Source: FEN-1219 sp036563665
Lineage (GTDB): Bacteria > Pseudomonadota > Gammaproteobacteria > Steroidobacterales > Rariloculaceae
Direction: 5' to 3'
NCBI GenBank assembly: GCA_036563665.1
Contig: DATCLY010000090.1
Location: forward strand, 1-14,017
Length of the DNA: 14,017 nt
The translations under genes were made by a program, and so were the position numbers. This document shows positions 1 through 5,830 of the stretch, piece after piece (within the stretch, counting starts at the first letter, position 1; every line of letters starts with the position of its first letter). Under the pieces are notes generated by a model, which saw only the letters and a list, made by a program, of their open reading frames with translations, was not told the origin of the DNA and did not search any database.

Positions 1-969
1 GTCGCGACCGACCACTGCGTCGTCTGCGTCGACTGCCTCGCGGATCTCGATCTCGGCCCGTTTTTCGCTCGTCTTGCGCGCCGCGACCTGCCGTGGGTGT
101 TGCACAGCGGTCGGCAGGACCTCGAGGTCGTGCATCGTCACGCGGGCGTGCTTCCGGCGACGCTGATCGACACACAGATCGCCGCGGCGCTGACGGGGCG
201 CGCGGCACAGCTCGGGCTGCGAGAAATCCTCGCGACCGTGCTCGGTGTCGATATCGGCAAGGACCACACGCGCGCGGACTGGAGCGCCCGGCCGCTGCCG
301 GAAGGACCGTTGCGCTATGCGCTCGACGACGTCCGCTTCTTGCTGCCGCTGTGGCAGAGCCTCGAGCGCGAGATCGAGCGACTCGGCCGATTCGAATGGC
401 TCGCGGAGGACTGCAAGAGGCTCGTCGAGACGGCCGGCCAGGAGGACTACTTGCCCATCTGGCTCAGGATCAAAGGGGTGCAGGGTATGTCGCCCGACGA
501 GCAGGCGGCGGCGTACGCGCTCGTGCTGTGGCGTGAGGAGACCGCCCGTGCGCTCGATCGTCCGCGCCGCTGGATCCTGAGCGACGAGCTGCTCGCGCGG
601 ATCGCGCACGTCCGGCCGACGTCGGTGTCCGCGCTGCGCCGGATACCCGAGATGCCGCAACGGCTCGCGCAGCGCTTCGGAGACGAGATCGTTGCCGCGA
701 TCGGCGAACGGGGCTCGAGCGAGCATCTGGCCGCGATCGAACGGGCCGGCGTCGCCGAGCGTCCCGATCGGGACGCGCTGAAGGCGCTTCAGGCGAAGAT
801 CAAGGCTCGCGCCGAAGAGCTCGGCATCGAGCCCGAGGTGCTCGCGTCGCGCCGCGACCTCGCCGCATGGCTGCGCGGCGCACCGCCGCCGCACTTGCGC
901 TCGGGCTGGCGCGCCGCCGAGCTCGCGGCGCTGCAGGGTCCGGGGTCAGACCCCTTTTACCGAGTCTAA
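1..969 (+). CDS. rnd: Ribonuclease D, 3' part (5' end outside the window)
   Basis: RNase D is a DEDDy-type 3'-5' exoribonuclease that trims tRNA precursors and other structured RNAs in the cytoplasm. The frame is open from base 1, so the N-terminus with the first acidic motif is missing. Visible are HSGRQDLEV (about residues 35-43 of the fragment), the motif II aspartate in DTQIAAALTG (about residue 57), the TRADWSARPL segment, and motif III YALDD (residues 106-110), which supplies the Tyr and Asp of the DEDDy site. The later part (RPRRWILSDELLARIAHVRP onward) fits an HRDC-type RNA-binding domain. The last residues, GPGSDPFYRV, do not look like family sequence. They are encoded by the left arm and loop of an inverted repeat (942-982), and the TAA stop runs into the right arm. 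The gene is convergent with adk, 16 bp away. Identification is firm; the natural C-terminus is uncertain. Confidence 0.9.
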   Translation, partial: VATDHCVVCVDCLADLDLGPFFARLARRDLPWVLHSGRQDLEVVHRHAGVLPATLIDTQIAAALTGRAAQLGLREILATVLGVDIGKDHTRADWSARPLPEGPLRYALDDVRFLLPLWQSLEREIERLGRFEWLAEDCKRLVETAGQEDYLPIWLRIKGVQGMSPDEQAAAYALVLWREETARALDRPRRWILSDELLARIAHVRPTSVSALRRIPEMPQRLAQRFGDEIVAAIGERGSSEHLAAIERAGVAERPDRDALKALQAKIKARAEELGIEPEVLASRRDLAAWLRGAPPPHLRSGWRAAELAALQGPGSDPFYRV

Positions 970-982
970 GGGGTCTGACCCC
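942..982. terminator. 15-bp perfect inverted repeat between rnd and adk; likely bidirectional terminator and REP-like element
   Basis: Arms GGGGTCAGACCCCTT (942-956) and its exact reverse complement (968-982) are separated by an 11-base loop. The outer 13 bases of each arm (942-954, 970-982) are also nearly self-palindromic around one central base. The hairpin lies between two convergent genes and could stop transcription from both sides, although only a short T run (955-958) is present. The motif resembles GGGGTCAGACCCC repeats that I recall from proteobacterial intergenic regions, often near IS200/RAYT-type transposases. No such transposase is present here, and that link is from memory. Confidence 0.6.
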
Positions 983-985
983 AAA

Positions 986-1630
986 TCAAATGCCGAGCGC
1001 GGCGGTCAGGCGCGCGTATACCTCGTCCATCGAGCCTTCCGCGTCGACGCGCTTCAAGAGGCCCCGGCTCTCGTAGTACTCGATCAACGGTGCGGTCTGC
1101 GTCCGATAGACCTCGAGGCGATTCTTGATCGTTTCCTCGTTGTCGTCGTCCCGCTTCAGAAGCTCGCCGCCTGCCTTGAGGCACTCCTCGATCTCTTCTT
1201 TGGGCGAGAAGTAGATATTGAGCAACTTGCCCGTCTTCGAGCACGTGCGCCGGCCGGTCAGGCGCTTCATCAGGATGTCGAAATCGACGTTCATCAGTAC
1301 GGCGGCGTCGAGCTTCAAGCCGAGCTCGGCCAGCACGCGCTCGAGATCCTCCGCCTGGGAACGGTTACGCGGATATCCGTCGAGCACGAATCCGCGGCTC
1401 GCATCCGGCTTCGCGAGGCGCTCCTTGATCATGCCGAGCACGATCTCGTCCTTGACGAGCTCGCCGGCATCCATCGCGGCCTTCGCGAGCCGGCCGAGCT
1501 CCGTACCCTCCGCAACCGCCTGACGCAGCAGATCCCCGGTCGAGACTTGCGGCCAGCCGTGCTTCGCCTGGAGACGCTTCGCCTGCGTGCCCTTGCCGGA
1601 CCCCGGCGCTCCGAGCATTACGATTCGCAT
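986..1630 (-). CDS. adk: Adenylate kinase
   Basis: Catalyses ATP + AMP = 2 ADP in the cytoplasm and sets the adenylate energy charge. The 214-residue product has the P-loop GAPGSGKGT at residues 7-15, the AMP-site STGDLLR at 30-36, FVLDGYPRN at 81-89, the arginine-containing LID entry GRR at 126-128, and RDDDNEETIKNRLEVY near 160-175. Its length matches the long bacterial form. The LID (about 129-160) carries two cysteines, at 130 and 150, and is not the usual YHxxFNPPK version, so the LID type is slightly unusual; four zinc-binding cysteines are not present. ATG start with a CCTCCC complement (GGGAGG, 1637-1642) six bases upstream. It is divergent from pfp and convergent with rnd. Confidence 0.96.
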   Translation of the reverse strand: MRIVMLGAPGSGKGTQAKRLQAKHGWPQVSTGDLLRQAVAEGTELGRLAKAAMDAGELVKDEIVLGMIKERLAKPDASRGFVLDGYPRNRSQAEDLERVLAELGLKLDAAVLMNVDFDILMKRLTGRRTCSKTGKLLNIYFSPKEEIEECLKAGGELLKRDDDNEETIKNRLEVYRTQTAPLIEYYESRGLLKRVDAEGSMDEVYARLTAALGI

Positions 1631-1669
1631 TCGATACCTCCCGGGGATGCCTCCACTCGAAGGCCGCGT

Positions 1670-1699
1670 AAGCTAAACGGCCGCTCTGCTTCGCGTCAA
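1670..1699 (-). promoter_or_regulatory. Candidate sigma-70 promoter for adk
   Basis: On the minus strand a TTGACG -35 box (complement of 1694-1699) is followed, after 17 or 18 bases, by TTAGCT or TAGCTT (complement of 1670-1676). The -35 box is 5/6 to consensus and the -10 box is weak. Position fits a leader of roughly 30 bases before the adk ATG. No experimental support can be seen in the sequence. Confidence 0.35.
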
Positions 1700-1722
1700 A
1701 CGACGCATCGAAGATCGGGGGT

Positions 1723-1731
1723 TGCTATTCT
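1723..1731 (+). promoter_or_regulatory. Candidate extended -10 promoter for pfp
   Basis: TGCTATTCT matches an extended -10 element (TGnTATAAT-like), with no recognisable -35 at the expected distance. Transcription would begin near 1738, which leaves almost no leader before the ATG at 1744 but about 18 bases before the GTG at 1756, whose GGAGG lies at 1746-1750. This agrees with the downstream start for pfp. Confidence 0.4.
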
Positions 1732-1745
1732 ATCCGTGTCGTTAT

Positions 1746-1758
1746 GGAGGACGAAGTG
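1746..1758 (+). promoter_or_regulatory. Ribosome binding site that decides the pfp start
   Basis: GGAGG at 1746-1750 is five bases upstream of an in-frame GTG at 1756. The upstream ATG at 1744 overlaps the Shine-Dalgarno sequence itself and has no purine-rich site before it. Starting at the GTG also gives an N-terminus (MKKRNAFYAQSGG) typical of the family. Confidence 0.7.
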
Positions 1759-3021
1759 AAGAAGCGGAACGCTTTCTACGCGCAGTCCGGCGGCGTCACG
1801 GCGGTCATCAACGCGAGCGCATGCGGCGTCATCGAGGCGGCACGCAAGCATCGCGACAAGATCGGCAAGCTGTATGCCGGCCGCAACGGCATCATCGGGG
1901 CGCTCACCGAGGACATGATCGATGTCAGCGCGGAGAGCTCCCGGACGATCGCGGCCTTGAAGCATACGCCCGGCGGCGCATTCGGCTCCGCTCGCTACAA
2001 GCTGAAGGGACTCGAGGAGAACCGCGCCGAGTACGAGCGCCTGATCGAGGTCTTCAAGGCGCACGACATCGGCTACTTCTTCTACAACGGCGGCAACGAT
2101 TCGATGGACACCGCGCACAAGGTGTCCTTGATCGGCAAGAAGCTCGGCTATCCGATCACGTGCATCGGCATTCCGAAGACAGTCGACAACGACCTGCCGT
2201 TCACGGACACGTGCCCCGGCTTCGGCTCCGTCGCGAAGTACGTCGCGATCTCGACGCTCGAGGCAAGCCTCGATGTCGCATCGATGGCGAAGACGTCGAC
2301 GAAGGTGTTCATCCTCGAGGTCATGGGCCGCCACGCCGGGTGGATCGCGGCCGCCGCCGGGCTCGCCGGCAAGGGTGAAGGCGACCCGCCGCACGTGATC
2401 GTCTTCCCGGAGATCCCGTTCGACAAGCAGGCGTTCCTCGACCGCGTCGACCGGAGCGTCAAGCGTTACGACTACTGCGTCATCGTCGTCTCCGAGGGTG
2501 CCCGCTACGAGGACGGGCGATTCCTCGCCGAAGCCGGAACCCGGGACGCGTTCGGTCACGCGCAGCTCGGCGGGGTCGCGCCGACGATCGCGGCGATGAT
2601 CAGGGACGAGCTCGGCCTCAAGTATCACTACGCGATCGCCGATTACCTGCAGCGCTCGGCGCGCCACATCGCGTCGAAGGTGGACGTGGAGCAAGCCTAC
2701 GCGGTGGGCAAGGCGGCCGTGGAGCTCGCGCTCGCCGGCGAGAACGCCGTGATGCCCACCATCGTGCGCAAGTCCAGCGAGCCGTACCGCTGGACGATCG
2801 GCAAGGCGCCCCTGTCCCGGGTGGCCAACCGGGAGAAGATGCTCCCCCGCAACTTCATCACCAGGGATGGTTTCGGGATCACCCAGGCCTGCCGCAGATA
2901 CCTCGCACCCCTGATCCGGGGCGAGGACTATCCCCCATACCGGAACGGGTTGCCGGTGTACGCCGAGCTGCGCAACCGGCCCGTGCCGCGCAAGCTCTCG
3001 AAAGAGTTTGTGCTAAAGTAG
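1756..3021 (+). CDS. pfp: Pyrophosphate-dependent 6-phosphofructokinase
   Basis: Phosphorylates fructose 6-phosphate to fructose 1,6-bisphosphate using PPi in place of ATP; the reaction is reversible and so can serve glycolysis or gluconeogenesis. Product 421 residues. Seen: NAFYAQSGGVTAVINAS at the N-terminus, GGNDS (about 112-116) in the place of GGDGS of ATP enzymes, PKTVDNDLPF (about 140-149) with the TVDND form of the PPi-type active site, and MGRHAGW (190-196). An ATG at 1744 would add four residues but has no ribosome site. The GTG at 1756 has GGAGG at 1746-1750 with 5-base spacing, so I chose it. It is followed by hppA on the same strand after 165 bp. In methanotrophs such as Methylococcus a pfp gene is known to be co-transcribed with an H+-pyrophosphatase gene. 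PPi specificity here is inferred from motifs. Confidence 0.93.
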   Translation: MKKRNAFYAQSGGVTAVINASACGVIEAARKHRDKIGKLYAGRNGIIGALTEDMIDVSAESSRTIAALKHTPGGAFGSARYKLKGLEENRAEYERLIEVFKAHDIGYFFYNGGNDSMDTAHKVSLIGKKLGYPITCIGIPKTVDNDLPFTDTCPGFGSVAKYVAISTLEASLDVASMAKTSTKVFILEVMGRHAGWIAAAAGLAGKGEGDPPHVIVFPEIPFDKQAFLDRVDRSVKRYDYCVIVVSEGARYEDGRFLAEAGTRDAFGHAQLGGVAPTIAAMIRDELGLKYHYAIADYLQRSARHIASKVDVEQAYAVGKAAVELALAGENAVMPTIVRKSSEPYRWTIGKAPLSRVANREKMLPRNFITRDGFGITQACRRYLAPLIRGEDYPPYRNGLPVYAELRNRPVPRKLSKEFVLK

Positions 3022-3186
3022 CGGGCGCTTTTCGCGGCCCGCCGCGGCGGAGAAGCCAACAACCACGAGAACCCGGCCGCGGCGCACGACGCCCTCGGCA
3101 CGGGGCCAAGGTTCCAGTGTTTTGATCGTGTCCCCGGGCGCGCACCCCGGACGCGCGCTCGGCAGCGAAATCGGGAGGAGGACGGA
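3022..3186 (+). other. pfp-hppA spacer
   Basis: A 165-bp GC-rich spacer with no convincing ORF. A 6-bp stem (GCGGGC 3021-3026 with GCCCGC 3037-3042) sits at the pfp stop but has no T tract, so it is at best a weak attenuator or an mRNA 3' stabiliser. A very strong ribosome site, GGGAGGAGG (3173-3181), stands five bases before the hppA ATG. I see no clear promoter; co-transcription with pfp is possible. Confidence 0.45.
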
Positions 3187-5199
3187 ATGGATCCGACGGT
3201 AGCGCTTTGGCTGTCATTGGGCGCTGCGGTGCTCGCAGTGCTCTATGGCGTGTTCTCCGCCAACTGGGTGCTGAAACGCTCGGCCGGCAACCAGCGCATG
3301 CAGGAGATCGCGAGCGCCGTTCAGGAAGGCGCCAAGGCCTACATGAACCGGCAATATCGCACGATCGCCGTGGTGGGCATCGCGCTGTTCGTGCTGCTCG
3401 GCGTGGCGCTCGGCTGGCTCACCGCCATCGGATTCCTCATCGGCGCCGTGTTCTCCGGCCTCGCCGGCTACATCGGCATGTTCGTGTCCGTGCGCGCCAA
3501 CGTGCGCACGGCGCAGGCCGCCACCGAGGGCGTCAATCCGGCCCTCACCATCGCGTTCCGCGGCGGCGCCATCACGGGGCTGCTCGTGGTCGGGCTGGGC
3601 CTCCTCGGCGTGGCGGGCTACTACGCAGTGCTGCAGGCAGCCGGGCATCCGACCGAGGAGATCCTCGAGGCGATGGTCGGCCTCGCGTTCGGCGGCTCGC
3701 TGATCTCGATCTTCGCGCGTCTCGGCGGCGGCATCTTTACCAAGGGCGCCGACGTCGGCGCGGACCTCGTGGGCAAGGTGGAGGCCGGCATCCCCGAGGA
3801 CGATCCGCGCAACCCCGCGGTGATCGCGGACAACGTGGGCGACAACGTGGGCGACTGCGCCGGCATGGCCGCGGACCTGTTCGAGACGTACGCCGTGACG
3901 GTGATCGCCTCCATGCTGCTCGGCGGCTTGACGGCGGCCGAGCTCGGGCCGAACGCGATCCTCTACCCCGTCGTGCTCGGCGGCATCTCGATCATCGCCT
4001 CGATCATCGGCACGTTCTTCGTGCGCACCTCCACCGGCAAGATCATGGGCGCGCTCTACAAGGGCGTGATCGTCTCGGGCGTGCTCGCCGCGATCGCGTT
4101 CTACCCCGCCACCGCCTCCCTGATGGGCGAGAACACGCTCGGCCTGTATCTCTCGGCGCTCATCGGCCTCGCGCTCACGGCCGCCATGGTGGTGATCACC
4201 GAGTACTATACGGGCACCAACTTCAAGCCCGTGCGCACGGTGGCCTCGGCGTCGAGCACGGGCCACGCCACCAACATCATCGCGGGCCTCGGCGTGTCGA
4301 TGAAGGCGACGGCGCTGCCCGTGATCGCGGTGTCGCTGTCGATCTGGGCCACGTATGAGCTCGCCGGCCTCTACGGGATCGCCATCGCGGCCACGAGCAT
4401 GCTGTCCATGACGGGCATGATCGTGGCGCTCGACGCGTTCGGTCCCATCACGGACAACGCGGGCGGCATCGCGGAGATGTCCGGGCTGCCGGGCGAGGTG
4501 CGCAACGTCACCGACGCGCTCGACGCCGTGGGCAACACGACCAAGGCCGTGACGAAGGGCTATGCGATCGGCTCGGCGGGTCTCGCCGCTTTGGTGCTCT
4601 TCGCCGACTACACGCATCGGCTCGCCGAGGAAGGCCTTGGCGAGCTGCAGTTCGACCTGTCGGATCACCGCGTGATCATCGGCCTCTTCATCGGCGGCCT
4701 CGTGCCGTATCTGTTCGGCGCCATGGCCATGGAGGCCGTGGGCCGCGCGGCGGGCTCGGTCGTGAACGAGGTGCGCCGGCAGTTCCGCGAGATCAAGGGC
4801 ATCATGGAGGGCACGACGCGGCCCGATTACTCCACGGCCGTGGACATGCTCACCAAGGCGGCGATCAAGGAGATGATCGTGCCGTCGCTGCTGCCGCTGC
4901 TCGTGCCGCTCATCATCGCCTGGCTGCTCGGCGCGGAGGCGCTCGGCGGCCTGCTGCTCGGCACGATCGTCACGGGGCTGTTCGTCGCGATCTCGATGAC
5001 GACGGGCGGCGGCGCGTGGGACAACGCGAAGAAGTACATCGAGGACGGCAACCTGGGCGGCAAGGGCTCGGAGGCCCACAAGGCCGCGGTCACGGGCGAC
5101 ACCGTCGGCGACCCGTACAAGGACACGGCGGGCCCGGCCATCAACCCGCTCATCAAGATCATCAACATCGTCGCCCTGCTGGCCGTCCCCCTCCTCTGA
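3187..5199 (+). CDS. hppA: Membrane-bound proton-pumping pyrophosphatase, K+-independent type
   Basis: Couples PPi hydrolysis to H+ export across the inner membrane, saving part of the energy of biosynthetic PPi. The 670-residue product is full length and rich in transmembrane segments (about 16 expected for the family). The PPi/Mg site is clear: DVGADLVGKVEAGIPEDDPR (189-208) then NVGDNVGDCAGMAADLFE (216-233), with the second acidic cluster at GDTVGDPYKDTAGPAINP (637-654). GNTTKAVTKG at 449-458 places Lys (453) and Thr (456) where K+-dependent enzymes have Ala and Gly/Ala. This is the established signature of K+-independent, H+-pumping members. ATG start with GGGAGGAGG five bases upstream. 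The substrate PPi links it to upstream pfp. It ends before a strong hairpin. Confidence 0.96.
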   Translation: MDPTVALWLSLGAAVLAVLYGVFSANWVLKRSAGNQRMQEIASAVQEGAKAYMNRQYRTIAVVGIALFVLLGVALGWLTAIGFLIGAVFSGLAGYIGMFVSVRANVRTAQAATEGVNPALTIAFRGGAITGLLVVGLGLLGVAGYYAVLQAAGHPTEEILEAMVGLAFGGSLISIFARLGGGIFTKGADVGADLVGKVEAGIPEDDPRNPAVIADNVGDNVGDCAGMAADLFETYAVTVIASMLLGGLTAAELGPNAILYPVVLGGISIIASIIGTFFVRTSTGKIMGALYKGVIVSGVLAAIAFYPATASLMGENTLGLYLSALIGLALTAAMVVITEYYTGTNFKPVRTVASASSTGHATNIIAGLGVSMKATALPVIAVSLSIWATYELAGLYGIAIAATSMLSMTGMIVALDAFGPITDNAGGIAEMSGLPGEVRNVTDALDAVGNTTKAVTKGYAIGSAGLAALVLFADYTHRLAEEGLGELQFDLSDHRVIIGLFIGGLVPYLFGAMAMEAVGRAAGSVVNEVRRQFREIKGIMEGTTRPDYSTAVDMLTKAAIKEMIVPSLLPLLVPLIIAWLLGAEALGGLLLGTIVTGLFVAISMTTGGGAWDNAKKYIEDGNLGGKGSEAHKAAVTGDTVGDPYKDTAGPAINPLIKIINIVALLAVPLL

Positions 5200-5207
5200 C
5201 CTGCATC

Positions 5208-5237
5208 GCCGGGCCGCGCAGCACCGCGCGGCCCGGC
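5208..5237 (+). terminator. Strong GC-rich hairpin after hppA
   Basis: A 12-bp perfect stem (GCCGGGCCGCGC at 5208-5219, complement at 5226-5237) with a 6-base loop begins 8 bases after the hppA stop. The following bases (CGTTCCC) are not a real T tract, so it may act as a weak intrinsic terminator or a 3' exonuclease barrier. Confidence 0.6.
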
Positions 5238-5250
5238 CGTTCCCTCCTGA

Positions 5251-5398
5251 GAACTGCCGCCTGGCGGTCGGCGCGTTCGTGACGCGTCGTGAAGACCGCA
5301 GATCGGCGGTCGGCGCGGCGTGAAGACCGCAGCTTGGCCGTCGGCGCAGGCGACGCGGCGTGAAGACCGCAGCTTGGCGGTCGGCGCAGGCGACGCGG
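5251..5398. repeat. Short tandem array of 31-40 bp hairpin-forming units
   Basis: Three clear units begin CGTGAAGACCGCA: 5288-5318 (31 bp), 5319-5358 (40 bp) and 5359-5398 (40 bp). The two 40-bp units differ at one base; the 31-bp unit lacks about nine bases near its end. A diverged fourth unit precedes them (5251-5287). Each unit carries GACCGC, six bases, then GCGGTC, a short hairpin (5294-5311 and 5365-5382; one mismatch in the middle unit). The array is too short and irregular, and the gaps too uniform, for CRISPR. Function unknown. Confidence 0.75.
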
Positions 5399-5399
5399 C

Positions 5400-5495
5400 T
5401 CGCGAGAGCCTGTTCCAGGACCGCCGTGAATACTTCCCTGTAGGCTCGCGCGCGGACATCCCTGTCCGCGAGCGTCCTGGAACAGGCTCTCGCGA
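5400..5495 (-). repeat. Nested palindromic element, copy 1 (22-bp arms, conserved core)
   Basis: Perfect 22-bp inverted arms (5400-5421 and 5474-5495) flank a 52-base core. Inside the core CGCGGACA (5451-5458) pairs with TGTCCGCG (5463-5470) around a 4-base loop. Read on the minus strand the core has two motifs, ACAGGGATGT and ACAGGGAAGT, and is clearly related to the core of the second element at 5676-5729, which lies in the opposite orientation. No ORF or transposase is inside. It could be a REP/MITE-like non-autonomous element, or a terminator for either flanking gene. Confidence 0.75.
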
Positions 5496-5645
5496 TCCAC
5501 GTCGCGAAACGCCCTCGCGGCGTTGGGGTCGTGAAGAGCACTTCGTAGTCGCGTCGCCGCAAGCCGACGCGTCCCCCTGCGGGCTCGCGCAGCAGGCGGC
5601 TCCACTCCGTTTCAAACGAGCCGCGGGACGCGGTTCGGTGACCGA

Positions 5646-5759
5646 GGGGCCTGTGCGCACGCCCTCCTACGGGGCGCTCGGCGCACAGGGATGTGCGCCG
5701 CGCGAGCCCACAGGGACGTGCTCGTGGCGTCCCCGCAGGAGGGCGTGCGCACAGGCCCC
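5646..5759 (+). repeat. Nested palindromic element, copy 2 (23-bp arms plus 5 bp, conserved core)
   Basis: Perfect 23-bp inverted arms (5646-5668 and 5737-5759) continue, after one mismatch, into CGGGG/CCCCG (5670-5674, 5731-5735). The core (5676-5729) contains a 9-bp stem CGGCGCACA (5679-5687) with TGTGCGCCG (5692-5700) and loop GGGA, then CGAGC/GCTCG (5703-5707, 5720-5724). Two ACAGGGAnGT motifs (5685-5694 and 5710-5719) match those of copy 1. It lies 70 bp past the stop of the GGDEF-EAL gene and could also stop that transcript. Confidence 0.75.
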
Positions 5760-5830
5760 CTGCGGCTGCGCTCGAATCGCTCTTCTCGGCGCCTGCGCTC
5801 GATCGCGCCTCGAGCGCGGAGCGCCACGCG

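Larger units (their letters stand above)
5200..5830. other. Repeat-rich gene-free block between hppA and the GGDEF-EAL gene
   Basis: About 630 bp with no gene I can support; open frames here are arginine-rich and arise from the GC-rich repeats. Contents in order: terminator-like hairpin (5208-5237), tandem hairpin units (5251-5398), a first nested palindrome (5400-5495), minor hairpins (CGCGTCG 5550-5556 with 5565-5571; GCGGCTC 5596-5602 with 5618-5624), and a second nested palindrome (5646-5759). The block lies between two genes transcribed towards each other, a site where REP-like repeats commonly accumulate. Confidence 0.7.

Noticed and set aside
3021..3042. Intrinsic terminator between pfp and hppA
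   Set aside because: Only a 6-bp stem with a 10-base loop and no T tract; not enough to claim separation of the two genes.
5251..5398. CRISPR array
   Set aside because: Units are adjacent with no unique spacers, lengths differ (31 and 40 bp), and no cas genes are present.
3214..5562. Long minus-strand open frame (about 780 codons) opposite hppA
   Set aside because: Histidine/arginine/aspartate-rich shadow of a GC-rich gene; the opposite strand encodes an unmistakable H+-pyrophosphatase.
5400..5759. Remnant insertion sequence with transposase
   Set aside because: Inverted ends are present, but the interior is only about 50-70 bases of hairpin core with no transposase fragment; better called REP/MITE-like.
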